Shown here: in pieces, positions 45,985 through 57,953 of the stretch
How the letters are laid out: the number at the start of each line of letters is the position of its first letter
Numbering within the stretch: the first letter of the stretch is position 1
Origin: Rhizodiscina lignyota
Taxonomy: Eukaryota; Ascomycota; Dothideomycetes; Aulographales; Rhizodiscinaceae
Assembly (NCBI GenBank): GCA_010015805.1
Contig: ML978125.1
Coordinates: forward strand, 186,001 to 250,000
Direction: 5' to 3'
DNA length: 64,000 nucleotides
Notes under the pieces: generated by a model
The model's database searches: none
What the model saw: only the letters and a program-made list of their open reading frames with translations
Told to the model about the DNA's origin: nothing
Translations under genes and position numbers: made by a program

Positions 45985-47324
45985 AGCTTATCTTGAGTAA
46001 GCTGCTCAGGATCTCAGGAGCTTCACACAAGCAAGGGGTGAAACCACGATGCAGGGAGAAGGATGCCCGGTGGATCCGGGGACGTCAAGATATAGATACG
46101 ACAGCACACAGCTGGTACTCGCGTGATAGCGTGTGCGTCTGATCAACAGCGGGAAGGGGCGTCCTGATGGTGCAGAATTTCGCTTACGTTCATCGATCGT
46201 CCAATGGCAGAGATGGTTGGACTAGGAGTGGCTTCCCAAGGGCTAGAATGGGGTTATTGTTGGTATTTGTTTTGTGTGATCAGAGGGTTTGGCGTGGTGC
46301 AACAACGCCTCGAAATGGTGCAATTGGGAGCACGCCTTGGTGGAAAGTGCGCAACTTCTCTTCAGAGGGTAGTAGATCTGGCGAAATATATATTCGACGA
46401 CGAGGTAGGAGCAGTTCGACGGAGTGACATGCTGAAATGCAAATTATCACGAGTTTGGAAATAAGAGGAATGCGGGATCTTGAGGGCGAGAAAGATTAGT
46501 CGCGCCGTGTGGTTGTCCCATCTTCCCTGGCGCGAGCATCATAGCGGGTCATTATTGAGAGCGCGACATGCTTCCGGCCTGCAGAAAATGGAATAGAACA
46601 AGCAAAATTTACTGTAGGAGAGGGTGGCCAAGGCCACGGAGTGGGTAGAGTACGCGGTGCTATTTGCCCAATTCCAAACTTAGCCCGGCCGGACGATTGC
46701 GTGCTTTGTTGAAGAGATGATGTCGGATGCGGACAGGGGTTTGCAACTCTTCGAACATCACTGCACCAGCGGCAGGCCGGCTTCGCGTTCCTGGGACTCG
46801 CGCGACAGCAGAGCAAGGCCTCACGATTTATTGAGGTGCGGCTGTAGATACGTGCTACAGAGAAGCCGGAGAGTTGTACAGCTGAGCCTAGAGTATCATC
46901 AACATATTGTTGAGGTGCAGCGGAGAGCTATGGAGACAGGGTCACCGCGCAGCAGCATGGGGAGGGGGGTGCTGTGAGCACCGAAGCTTCGCTCCTCCCA
47001 CCAAGCTTTCCACGCGGTTCTGTTACACAGGCTGAGGTGATGGGAGTCCGAAGAGGGTCTTCCCGTGGGCGCGCTCGTCCTAACGATGTCATCTTCCTAT
47101 TTTGCACGCTGCCCTGAACGCAGCCGGTGGGGCTCACGCTAGTCTTTATGGAGAAACATCGGGCCCTCTAGAGTAGTGGACCCACAAAAGCGATTCGCGT
47201 GGCTGCAGGGATGACTCGCTTATGCAACTCGCGACACCGACGCGACTCTCGCCATCTTCCAGATCCACGCTGCATTGCGTAAACAATCCACCAAACAGCC
47301 GTGAACTCAATAACATAGCGCAGA
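45985..47324. promoter_or_regulatory. Sulfate permease/BUB2 divergent promoter region
   Basis: 1.34 kb between divergent starts. Sulfate permeases are usually controlled by a Cys3/MetR bZIP factor, but I cannot point to a convincing site. Short ORFs (46167-46464) have no motif. Confidence 0.4.
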
Positions 47325-48388
47325 ATGGCAACCTCCCGTATCGCTGCCATGCTTTCTGCTGGCCCTGAGGATGGAGATGTGGCTCGGCATCTTGAAGAGC
47401 TGCGTACCGCCGTCCTTGAGGACGGTATCCCAAGCAACCCCGATGGCATGGTGAGAGCCAGCCCCTGGTATACAACCAATATGCTGTTCTGCCTTACTGA
47501 ATCGCTGATATAGTCTGAATACCGCGTCTACGTTTGGCTTATCTTCTTAAACGCTCTGCCAATCTCGACCAACGACCACCTCGGCGTCGTCGATCTCAAG
47601 GCTTCCGCTGCCCACAACAAGATCGTCCAGGATCTCCATCGCACCTTCCAGGGCGATTCCAACTTCAAGGTCCGCGTCACGGCAAACAGCCTCTGCCGTG
47701 TCCTCAACGCCATGGCCTGGAAGATGATTGACCGGCACGAGAATGGCCTCAACTCCGCTGCAATCACTGGCGGGAACAGTGGCCAGAATCAGCACATCGG
47801 CTACAAGCAGGGCCTCAACATCCTGGCTGGCGTCCTCCTGTATGCTGGAAAGTCCGAGACCGAGGCCATTGCTTGCCTCGACAAGCTCCTCTACGCCGAG
47901 ATGCCGGGCTACTATCGCAACATCCACATGGCCGGTGCAAAGAAAGGCTGCAAGCTCGTCGACGAGATCCTCAGCATCGTCGACCCCGAGCTCTACAAGT
48001 ACTTGGAGCGCAAGCAGCTCATTGCAGAAGTCTACGCCTTCCGCGCTGTCATCACCCTGTCAGCTTGTGCGGAGCCCCTGCTTGAAGTGCTCAAGCTGTG
48101 GGACTTCCTTTTCGCCTACGGCGTGCACACCAACATCATCTGCATCGTCGCCCAGCTTGTCCTCGTGCGCGAGGATCTCCTCTCCACGAAGATGTGAGTC
48201 GCACATGTCCAGGCATCACACTGTGGTTTCGCTAATACAGTTTTAGGCCAAGCACGATAATCGGCCGCGACTGGCCGCGCCTGCACGCCGACAACGTCAA
48301 GGCGCTGACGATGCGTCTCGTAGGAAAGCTTCCGGAGGAACTCTATCTGCGTGTCCTCAACCACGCGCAAGTGGATCGAGTTTACTAA
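47325..48388 (+). CDS. BUB2: BUB2-like TBC-domain GAP
   Basis: Three exons, 47325-47450, 47514-48193 and 48247-48388, with introns of 63 bp (GTGAGA, TATAG) and 53 bp (GTGAGT, TTTTAG; the upstream TACAG would give an immediate stop). The product is 315 aa, the size of yeast Bub2. The Rab-GAP TBC fold is seen as YRVYVWLIFLNAL, DLHRTFQGD, LNAMAWKM, IGYKQGLNILAGVLLYAGK, and PLLEVLKLWDFLFAYGVHTN. As in BUB2, the arginine-finger IxxDxxR motif of active TBC GAPs is weak (VQDLHRTFQGD). With Bfa1, Bub2 acts as the GAP for Tem1 (Spg1 in fission yeast) at spindle poles, controlling mitotic exit or septation. Confidence 0.88.
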
Positions 48389-49437
48389 GCGGACTCGAAC
48401 GACCCCCCTCGCTCCAGGTCTTTCTGTGCTACTCTTCACTTCACTTCACTTCAAGTGATGTGTTTTTACTGGGATTTCCCTTTTCCTTTGCAAAAGTTCG
48501 GGAACGCAATGATACCCGTGGCTGCCGACGGCGGCCCCTAGGTTGGATAAAAGTTTTGTGTACAATAGCAATGCATGACGACAACGTAAATACGGCCGGG
48601 ATGATGATTTCATGGATTTCTAGGATACGCGAATGAAAGTGGCAATGGCGCTGATATGCCTCTTTATTAATGTGCCGCGCCCATGTGTCTCGTCCATGTG
48701 CCTCGTCCATGAATGGAGTGAAGAAATTTTAACTGCCCCGACGAGCCGTCTCCGCTGGAGAAACTGACTTTACAACTGCTTCGCGTCCGCTACTCAACAC
48801 ACAGCTACTCTATCAGTGAACTTGTTATGGAATACGGGCAACTGAATCGACCGGAACAGTTCAGCAAATGCTGCTGCTGGCTCTGAGCAAGGGAATTGCT
48901 TTGTTCTACCGCTTTGCAATCTCCTTGTGCGTCCAGCACCGATGAGATGGTGTTGTATACCCTCTATAAGCTCGAGCCACTGTACGGGCGTTGCGGAAGA
49001 TGGCCTTCGATGCCGTCAATACCCTACTGATCTATCCATGCGTCGGTTCCAGAAGAGGGATGGAAAGGACTATACGTCAATGCTTTCTAGTGGTATAACT
49101 GTCGGGGTTGACATGTTATAGAATGAGTGCGACAACTTAACACGTAATATCGCCAAGTTGGAGGAAGGGTGGCTATTTATCGAACCGCATGCCAGTGACC
49201 CGGGTAAGCAGCACGGAAGCCTCGACACAGAATTGACAGTATTAGAGGAAACTCAATGAAGTGCAGGGCACAGTGTCAGAATAAAGCATCTATTGACAGG
49301 AAGTATGTATATATGAAATTATAAACGGCCACGACCGATCGGCTAGCCTGAACATGAACGCTCGAATCGCCCAACGCCTCGCCAAATCGCTTCCCAGACA
49401 AACGCCCAATAGCCAAAAGAGACAAGAAATAGCATCG
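48389..49437. other. Intergenic, convergent 3' flanks
   Basis: About 1 kb without a supported gene. An ACTTC pentamer microsatellite (four or so copies) lies at about 48434-48455, just 3' of BUB2. Confidence 0.45.
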
Positions 49438-51627
49438 TCACCAAGCCCAACTGCCCCTCCTCACAACCGTGCCCCAGCCGCCGCCATTCTGCCCATGCCA
49501 GCTAGGCTGCTGTCGCGCCCACTCCCTCACGTACAGCCTGAGCGCCCTCCACCGTGCGCAATGCTCTTCCCTGAACACTGGATCTCCATGCTCGTCCTCG
49601 CATCCAGGGCCACTTGCTTCCCCCAGGCGAATGTACCCTCTCGCGCCGGCGCCGACAATCGCGTCATCGGCTCTCAGCTCCTGCACGGAGATGCGCGAAA
49701 TCTTCGACAGCTCCAAGTCGTACTTCCTTGCCATGGACGGATATCCAAGCGAGAGGTAGTTGTACACCTGTGTGACGAAGGCGTCTGAGAACTCTGCGTC
49801 GATGGCCTGCTCGAACTCGAGCTTCTCTTCGAGGCTGCCCGAAACGCCAGAGTTCGACGGCGGCGGGCTGGGCGGAAGTTGGTGCGGGCCGCGAGTGTGC
49901 AAGGCGACATCGTGCGGGTCATCGAAGTTGACGTAGGGTGTCATGAGGCCGGTGGGACCGCGAGGGGGAGTGAGGCCGGTGCCTACGCAGCAGCCGGCCC
50001 AGAGACCTTTTTCTGGCTCGGGGGTCTCTTCGTCCCTCGACCAGAGGCTTGGACGGTCGCCGTTCTTTGGCTTGTTCCACAGATGACAGTCCTTGTTCTC
50101 GGCTTGGCTGGCTGCGTTACTTTGCTCAGTGAGATAGCACATGTCTTCGCGTAGTTTCTCGCTCCCTTGTGTCACGTCGAATCTGGCCGGCTCGGGGCTT
50201 GGACATCGCGGAAAGGTGATATCAGAACCGAGCATTGGTGGCCTCGCTCCATTTTGCATCTGCTTCAAGCCGTCCCTTTCCTGCTGCTCACCGATCATGT
50301 TCTTTCCTTCCAACGCAGCGGCGGATTGGTACAATTTCGCGGCAGCATCGCCCCACGGACCATTGGCAGAAGTCTTCTTCTGGAAGTCCCGCCAGGCCTC
50401 CTTTCTCTTACGTTCTGCCTCCTTCGCCGCGGCTTTGCCCTCGGCATGCTTCTGCAGCTCACGCAGCTCCCAATTGATCTTCATGAACTTGCCCGCTCCG
50501 CTGCTGTCTCCTTCTGCCACGCTCCACGTATCGCTCATGTACGAATCATCGTCTTCCTTATTGATGTAGTGATCTATCGGGTCGTGACGATCGTCGTTGG
50601 GGAAAGCAGCCAGGGCCTGGTCGCGCATCTGCCGCTCTGCAGCACGAGCAGCAAGCTCAAGGAAGTATCCACTGAAGCGATCGTCAACGCTCTCGCGCAC
50701 ACGTGTAGCATGCATATGCGAGGAAGACATATCCGATCCAATCGAGGGGGAGGTCGACAGCGAGGGGATGTTTGATTCGTCGTCATCGGAACGCTCGGAC
50801 TGGGAAGACTCAATTGGTGCCAGCTCAGGCACGTAGAAGGAGTGAGAGCGGTTGCTGTCACGAGAGGTCTGGCGCTTGGGCAAGGGCTTGCCCAGACGCC
50901 TAGCTTCAGCGGTATCCTCGCTGATCCTGGATCTGTACGGCGTATTATCGAGAGGATCCACATCATCCTCATCTGATCTACGATTGTAATGTTTTCTCAT
51001 GGAATGCTCTTCCGGCGTCGCCTCCGTGCGATCGCTGTGCAGCACAGCAGGTCCGACATCGCCGGCCTTCCGGGATCGCTGGGCGGTTTCGATGAGCTGC
51101 GGAGCAAACTTTCGAGTTGGCTTTTCGGCGGCATCTGAGTTGGCGTCATTAGCGCTCTTGCGCCTGTGTGCCTTCTCAGACGTCTCTAGGAGCTGTGGAG
51201 CGAAATGTGCACGCGGTTTGCCTTCCGTATGAGGGGAGGCCTTGTCCTTGCTGCTCACATGAGACGTCTCGACCGGCTGAGGAGCAAAACGACGTGGCTT
51301 TGCTTCCTTACCATTGTTGGCCTTGTGCTTGCTACCGACATGTGATGTCTCCACAGGTTCGACAGCGAACTTCCGAGGTTTCTTCTCGTTTACCGAGTCA
51401 ATTCCGTCCTTGCTGCTGGTATGGCTGGTTTCCACCGGCTCAACCGCAAATTTTCGGGGAGTTTTCTTAGAAGCATTCTCAGCATTATCCTCCGTTGGAT
51501 GCCTATGTTTGGAGCTCTTCGTAGAAGTCTCTACTGGTTCGGGTGCAAATCGTCGTGACGACGTCTTCGTGGTCGTCTCAAGGGGCTCGGGCTTGAATCG
51601 CCGTGGCGGTTGGGAGGAGGTAGACAT
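49438..51627 (-). CDS. Disordered protein with seven FAPEPVETS-type motifs
   Basis: A single exon of 729 aa. The first 190 residues contain seven spaced copies of an R(R/K)F-A-(P/V)-(E/Q)-(P/L)-(V/L/I)-E-T-(S/T) motif: RRFKPEPLETT, RRFAPEPVETS, RKFAVEPVETS twice, RRFAPQPVETS, HFAPQLLETS and RKFAPQLIETA, set in Lys/Ser-rich linkers of about 15-27 residues. This looks like an array of short linear docking motifs. The middle has a helical segment (YFLELAARAAERQMRDQALAAF), and the C-terminal 130 residues look folded (EFSDAFVTQVYNYLSLGYPS, then HCARWRALRLYVREWARQ). I recall FAPQ-ETS-like motifs in other fungal hypothetical proteins but no function. No localisation signal is visible. Confidence 0.82.
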   Translation of the reverse strand: MSTSSQPPRRFKPEPLETTTKTSSRRFAPEPVETSTKSSKHRHPTEDNAENASKKTPRKFAVEPVETSHTSSKDGIDSVNEKKPRKFAVEPVETSHVGSKHKANNGKEAKPRRFAPQPVETSHVSSKDKASPHTEGKPRAHFAPQLLETSEKAHRRKSANDANSDAAEKPTRKFAPQLIETAQRSRKAGDVGPAVLHSDRTEATPEEHSMRKHYNRRSDEDDVDPLDNTPYRSRISEDTAEARRLGKPLPKRQTSRDSNRSHSFYVPELAPIESSQSERSDDDESNIPSLSTSPSIGSDMSSSHMHATRVRESVDDRFSGYFLELAARAAERQMRDQALAAFPNDDRHDPIDHYINKEDDDSYMSDTWSVAEGDSSGAGKFMKINWELRELQKHAEGKAAAKEAERKRKEAWRDFQKKTSANGPWGDAAAKLYQSAAALEGKNMIGEQQERDGLKQMQNGARPPMLGSDITFPRCPSPEPARFDVTQGSEKLREDMCYLTEQSNAASQAENKDCHLWNKPKNGDRPSLWSRDEETPEPEKGLWAGCCVGTGLTPPRGPTGLMTPYVNFDDPHDVALHTRGPHQLPPSPPPSNSGVSGSLEEKLEFEQAIDAEFSDAFVTQVYNYLSLGYPSMARKYDLELSKISRISVQELRADDAIVGAGARGYIRLGEASGPGCEDEHGDPVFREEHCARWRALRLYVREWARQQPSWHGQNGGGWGTVVRRGSWAW

Positions 51628-53814
51628 TCCCTTCAGGGACCGTCGGTGGTTTCCGAGGAAGCGCGTGCGTGTACGCGTGAGGGACTGTCATGGACTTGCG
51701 GAAGGGAGTGGAAGGGGGCCCGACCAGGGCAGTTGAGCTCAGATACTTAGTTCTGTCGTTGAGTCGGGGTGCCGTTATGGCTGAGATTGCTGCCGTGAAG
51801 CAGCAGTTTGAGTGCAGAAAAAGTGCCTTCTAAGGTGAGAATGCCAGAGAGCTGCCAGAGCGTAAACAGAGCAGGTCCAGGCCGTTAGAGATCCGCTGAC
51901 GGTTTGTGGGGAAGGATGCAAGATATGTGACGTTGCGGGGTATAGCGTGCGGAAGAAGTCGGAAGCGCAGTGGCCTTCCTGCAGACTGCGCGTCGATTGA
52001 CTCAGATATTGGTCAATTTCCCCTGGCCCTGCTCTCAGCACGAGGCGGGTATCGTGGTGGTGTGAGAAGAGGGCGGATTGAAGGAGGTTGGATGTTGGTC
52101 GGATAGGGGACGCTCCCGTCTTGATCAAAGGGACGGGAGGGTGGCTGCAGCGCGAGACCCCACGTCAGAGGTTCTCTTGCAGCAGCTGCTGGAAAAAATT
52201 AGGGCGCGAAAATAAGCAACGCCGTTCGATTATAAAGATAATTAGACAGCAAAACTCGAGAAAGACGGCGAGCGGCTGTTGATATGCCAAATCGTGGTGA
52301 ATGGGAGGAGAGCAACGCGTGTATCTTGTGGAACGCTCCGACTTTGGCCGCGAGCAGTCATTAATTATGAGGCTGAGGATCAAGCAAGGACACCGCGCGA
52401 TGATCTGTGCATGTGAAGCTTTCGAGAAGGATGCCACATTCAGACGAGCCCGAAATTCTCTCACCTGTGGCCCCGAGGGGAGAGTGGATGGCCGATATGC
52501 GAGAGGCTGTCGCTGGCAGTTGGGCTAAATGATGTATTTCTCTTATCCCTGAGCCGATTTTCCTGTTGGTGTTCTAGAATTGGTCGACACGACTGGGAAG
52601 CGCTGTTGAGGCTGCTAGAGGAACAGCAGCGCTCTCCAGCAGAGCTTGTTGAGACGCTTCCCAGACTACGGTTGTGGAATGCTTTATAAAGCGGGTCGGC
52701 CTGCTGACTTCTCCAACATCTCTCCCAAACAGTTGAAATCGACTTCCTCTGGGCCTGTCGGGCTGCGTGATTAGCTGCTGCCTCACTGCATCTTCGTGCT
52801 TAGGCTTTGTATGCAGGCTGCTCCTTGTCGAATGTCGATTCGCTTGGCCTTCGCCTATGGCCACAGTACACGAAGTCTCGACCTTTACGACGGTACTTTA
52901 TATTCATTTATTTCCTCATTAAGTCTTTCAAAAATCGTCACCAGACCTGAGCTCCCAGCGCTTCTGAAAGTCAGCTGCTATTCCTTGTACTACGTCGCTG
53001 AGGACGGTGTCTACCTTCGCTGCTCTCCGCTCTCCGGGGACATCAGCGACATTATCGTATGTTCATGCAAGTTCTGAGTAACTACTGTACGCTGTTTGCA
53101 AGCAGCAAACTGTACACCCCACAATTCAGCCGCATGGTCATTGCTCGTCTGCCCGTTCGCGTGGCTCTCTCGTGGCTGGCCGCTCTCCTTAGCACCAACC
53201 TTGCAACCCACACAGCTTTGCTCACGCGCCTCTCTCATGTCCTCCCCCCAAGCTATACTGCGATCAACGTATGGCAAAAATGCCTCACAGATTCTCCTCT
53301 CGTAACTTTACCGCCGTCGCCGAGCTCACTGCTGAGATATAGATATACAATTTCTCTCGTTACTGCTGTTTTACAAAGTCTGGCGGTGAACGCGTGCATC
53401 GCTGACGCGCTGTGCGAACGCCACCCACATGCGCGGCATGCATGCCTTTCTACTCTAACCCATGCCGCACACGATTTTCCGAGACAAAAACTCCACAAAA
53501 TGCATCAAAGTCCGATGAATCTATGTCGGACTCCGACGCCTACCATGCAAAATATCGGGCACTTACGGAAGCAAGAGCGCCACGAATGCCTCTGTGTTTT
53601 TTCTTCTCAGCCAGGATCACCAACGCCAAAACACCGCCGTATGGTCATCGAGTCGAAGCGAGTGCGATACTCGATAATGTCGCTGAGATGCAGCGACGCG
53701 TCGTCGGTCGTATCAAAAACATCCAAAATCCAAGAAACGCCGTACTCCGGAACCTGCGGAAACGCCAGAAGGAGTGTCTTTTTATTTCAATTTAGTAAAC
53801 GCTCTCCGATGCTT
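51628..53814. other. Long gene-poor stretch
   Basis: 2.2 kb with no supported gene. A 270-codon plus ORF (53059-53871) overlaps the 3' end of the next minus gene and has several alternative overlapping frames and no motif, so I do not call it. A short AT-rich run is at 52190-52260. Confidence 0.4.
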
Positions 53815-54576
53815 TCAGCAGAAGTCTTCGTCTCGAAGATTTGCTGGGTATGGAGAGTGCTGCATCTCTGAGTTGCCCATAAGAAGCTCGCTAAGGGCTC
53901 CATGGCTGCTCGGATCTCCAGTACGAGATGGACAGCCACAGAAGTATTGTCCGTTCTTGAAATCTTGATCAATCCACTCGCCTGCTTGGTCATGGACTTC
54001 GCCGGGAGAGTGACTTCCTCCGTTAGCGGCGATGACTGGGCAGCTTTGAGAGCTGAGTATGTCTGTCGTTGGTGCCTGTGTGGCCATCGACGGGCAGCGA
54101 GTATTGTTGTAGCGCAGCTCCAGTGAGAATCGATATGAGAATCCACCGTCAGTTGAAGATTGCCAGTCTTGGTTCCTTAGAATGAAGTCACCATTCGGGA
54201 GGACGTCCCAAGGTCCAGGGCCGCGACGACGACGACGAGAGGCTATCACCGAAGGAGGAGCAGATTTAGCTTTTGGAGAATCGACAGGAAGGCCGAGAAG
54301 ATGTTCTGGACGCTGCCCACAGCAATGGCAGCACTTCACTGCGCCGTCAATGTTGAGCTGGACTGACGCTCTATGTTGGAGCTCGTCCATGTTCGAAGAC
54401 GGCTGAGTGATTTGTGCGCTATCTTTGCTGCTGCTGCCGCCGTCTCCATCAGTGCCGCCACAGATGCATGTACCGCAACCAGAGTAGCGGCCGGCCACAG
54501 TTGTGTTTAGCTGTGGTTTTTGACATGGGCGAGGACAAGGCGGTGGAGCCCCTGCGTGTGAAGGATTGTCCGGCAT
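53815..54576 (-). CDS. Orphan Cys-rich hypothetical protein
   Basis: A single open frame of 253 aa. The N-terminus is Pro/Cys-rich with CGTCICGG (residues ~34-41), then CCHCCGQRP (~82-90), suggesting metal binding or disulfides. A basic SRRRRRGPG patch follows, then a region that could be folded (PNGDFILRNQDWQSS, GGFSYRFSLELRYNN, FKNGQYFCGCPSRTGD). No signal peptide, TM helix or known domain. Coding is supported by frame length and by the pattern of repeated short motifs, but an intron or a different start cannot be excluded. Confidence 0.5.
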   Translation of the reverse strand: MPDNPSHAGAPPPCPRPCQKPQLNTTVAGRYSGCGTCICGGTDGDGGSSSKDSAQITQPSSNMDELQHRASVQLNIDGAVKCCHCCGQRPEHLLGLPVDSPKAKSAPPSVIASRRRRRGPGPWDVLPNGDFILRNQDWQSSTDGGFSYRFSLELRYNNTRCPSMATQAPTTDILSSQSCPVIAANGGSHSPGEVHDQAGEWIDQDFKNGQYFCGCPSRTGDPSSHGALSELLMGNSEMQHSPYPANLRDEDFC

Positions 54577-57500
54577 TGTCGAGGTCTGTTAGATCCAATT
54601 TAAGGAAGAAGACTAATGAACAATTAGGAGATTTTTGAGGACGAGTATGGGACTGGAACTACAGCATACCAGCGATAATGACGAATATATGCCTGGGTCC
54701 GAATGCGAATTTATCGATTGAAGAGTTCCTATACTCGAAAGACTGGGATATGTTGAATCAGACACGGACACTAGGAGGGGTGACGCAATAAAGGGGCGAG
54801 CCTACCTATCCACCGGTCCCACCCACGTCCCCAGAAGATGGGAATGTGGAGAAATCGATAGCTGCTATAGCTACAGCTACAGCTCCAGCTGCAGCGCGGG
54901 ATGCCGAGAACCTTGCGGGGTTGATCACTTGCGCGCGCCACAAAAATTTCAAACGGGACAGAGACCAAGTATAATAAATATTTCGACGTTGATTACTCGT
55001 AAAGAGCTGGAGAGATGGACAAGACAATCAATTCGACAGTGTGAGACGAGCCGATGTTCTAATATTCCCCAGGTGACCAGAATAGCGCCGCGCAATGGCC
55101 CCGTTACATACGCCGATGAGTTGTTCGACAAACGTTAGTCATGCGGTTCTGACAGCTCGGTGACCATGTTTCATCCAATGCTTCAAGCAGGGCTAAGGAG
55201 GCCCTGTGAGCAGCAGCAGTATAGCCACGACCGCTGGAGTTCCCATGACACGGCGGCTCGCGCCCCGGTGCATATTAGGATTGATCAAGGAAATCGTCCA
55301 GTGGGATCGTTTCGCGGAGCTATGCAATCCGGATGGAATATGCAATTGGAAGTCCAGATGCTGTCCACGAGCCCTCAATCTTCATGTTCCGAACCTTACC
55401 GCCTAAAAGCCGCACGTCTGGGGAGGCTGTGGCCGCAGATCGAACGAACTATTCACGCATATTTGTCTCACGTCGTACCACGACAGGTACAGGCACAGGG
55501 CGATGATCAAGACAAGTTGCAATTGGAAATCGTCTTTCACGAATCTCTGGAAAACTTGCCCGTCGGCCCGGAGGAAACATAGTACCAACACTGACTGGTG
55601 TCACACATACTGCATACGGAATGCTTTCCGCATCCACTCTCCCAAATCGGCGTGGCACGAACGTGGGCAGTTCTTGAAGCGCGGGAGCAAATTCAATTTG
55701 CCAACCGGCCCTTTTCGAGACCTGCGCTTGTCGAATCGTGTCAATTGACGTGCGCTCGGTCTCGTATAAGGCCACAAGGGTGCAAGGAATAATCCGCCGA
55801 GGCAAGTCAGCTACTCAAAACGGTGGTTTGCATTTTCGCAACCACTGAAGTTGCCTGGAAAGCTCGGACCGACAAGAACTTTTTTCTGCATCGCCGTGAG
55901 GTCATACATCACATGCTCTCTCCTCTGTTTCGCCATCCTCTTTAGTCTTGGGCTATTTCCTGTGGATGACACTCCGATGCTGATCCGCCAAAGTAGAGCG
56001 TGGGCAATGTTCCGTACCCTTCTCTGACCGGAATCGCTTTCTTCTAATTTCACAACGATCAATTCAGGCCGGAACAGCCCATCTTTATCTCTGCTTCGAA
56101 GACCGAACTCCCACGCCGGAGCCCGCCGATTGCCGCTCCATCGAATGCGTTCAAAGCCGTAGGATTCCAAGTCGTGCAGTTCAGCTCGCTTGATGGGGCT
56201 TGGCACACCGAGGCACGATTCGCATACCTTGCAATCCGAATTTCGAAAATTTATCGCCCGACTCCTCGATTGAATGCACAGGATGTCATGGACTGTAGTC
56301 CACAGCCTTACTGTGATGTGCAGTCCCCTGCATCTGCCAGTCTTACGCTGATGCTGAACACGTACGCTTCCGGTAGAGACTTATGCACAGCTCATTCGCT
56401 TAACCGTCGCGAGAATACTGCAGCACCAGCCGAATCATCGGAGAAAAGAGGATTACCCACGCGGAACGAAGCCTCAACCCACGCCCCACGGAAACACAGC
56501 CTAGCCATTAATCCAATGGCTTGAGCCTGACGGCTGGCTGCAGCGCGGCCTCCGGGCCGGCGATGGAAAGATCTTGCCGGCGCTGCAAACCCTGGCAACG
56601 TTCTTTTTAAGAGCCTCAAAACTGTCCACGAGATCGAAATCCCAGCCTGCAGATGCATGCGTCCCATACCCGACATATGCCGGAAGGATCTCGCATAGCC
56701 AGATTTCCCGTCTGCATATCAAAGCATTCCAGAAACTAGGTATAGGTGCGGATGCCATCCCATTCGTTACTCGGTCATGCTCAAATCTTCGCACTCTGCA
56801 ACAAGTCACAGCAGCACGCAATGACGGATCTGCTCGGCCCAGTCTGTATTTTATCACCTCTAAGCGAGGCAATTCTGCGGAATCCGGGAAGCACAGGAAG
56901 CTATTCCTACTGGTTCATTCACATCGCTTAAATTTTCACCGTTGAATCATGAATAGCGACATCTGTGAAGTTATTCACTCATTGCGCGCGATCAACTCCT
57001 CGCCCGGCCTGGACCAGACGCGATGCATTCTCGGATGAGTCGTATCAGTTGATAGGAGAGCCCAGCTGCAAGGTAGCTAAAAAGGGAAATCAATAGGGAA
57101 CTGACCGTTAAAGATTATAGTGATGACTTCATTCGAGCGGTGAAGGAACTTTGCAACGGTCGCTTCTGTGACTTGTGGTTACAAAGAACACGACTCTACC
57201 AATGTCATCAACGTTTTCCGAACGTATGTCGCTACGTGGCAATGTCCGTCTAAGCAACTGAACAGTTAAAGGATCATCGGACATAAGAGGTTGGCAAACC
57301 ATACTTCAGATACTCTTGACTTTGTACCCATAGTGGAAATTCGGAGAAAAGTGTAGTCAATGCGCAGGATCGACGAAACGTGGCCGGTAAAGTAGTCAAA
57401 ACAACAATTTGCATAGGAGAAAGGGGACAGGACAGATGAGTCTCTGAGATGATTGGGAGACTGCATGTTCAAGCAACGCCAATTTAGAAAGACTGCAAAA

Positions 57501-57953
57501 TGTACAGTCAGCTTCTGCAAGAACTTTCTCGATGGTTTCAACAACGTCGAGAACACAAGGTGTTGTAGCCTCAAAGCTTCCCTCCGGCTCCTTGGTAAAC
57601 AAAGAGACAACTTGAACCGCACCAACCTACTCAACAAAGCAGATACATCTTTTGCCACTCACTTTGCCATAATTCATACCAGCTCACTCATCAGAATTGA
57701 ATTACTGGTCTGTGGTCACGTGCAATAGTCGTCATTCTGACGATCCTTGGCAGGGGCATACAGGTGAGGCAGGGAAAGGTTCCTGTTACATACCTTGTAT
57801 TGTTTGCTAATAATACAGTGGCACTACAGGTATGTCGTAACGTTGACGATAATGTTTTAAGCTGTTGTCCGATCCCGAAAACCTCATATTAATGACAATG
57901 TCAAGCAACTCTCCCATTATACGAGAGTATGCCATGCATCATCACAACCAGCA
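54577..57953. other. Long gene-poor stretch with short ORFs
   Basis: 3.4 kb. The best ORFs are 55160-55582 (+, 140 codons) and 55811-56206 (-, 131 codons, ELHDLESYGFERIRWSGN), plus 56501-56872 (-). None has a domain or a convincing exon partner, and all overlap others on the opposite strand. A TAGCTACAGCTACAGCTCCAGCTGCAG run at 54867-54896 is a small microsatellite. It may contain decayed genes, but I cannot show it. Confidence 0.35.

Noticed and set aside
53059-53871. 270-codon plus ORF
   Set aside because: Overlaps the 3' end of the minus gene at 53815, competes with other frames over the same DNA, and has no recognisable domain. Expression data could rescue it.
55811-56206. 131-codon minus ORF with protein-like text
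   Set aside because: No family, no clear continuation by splicing, opposite-strand ORFs equally long; left inside the gene-poor entry.
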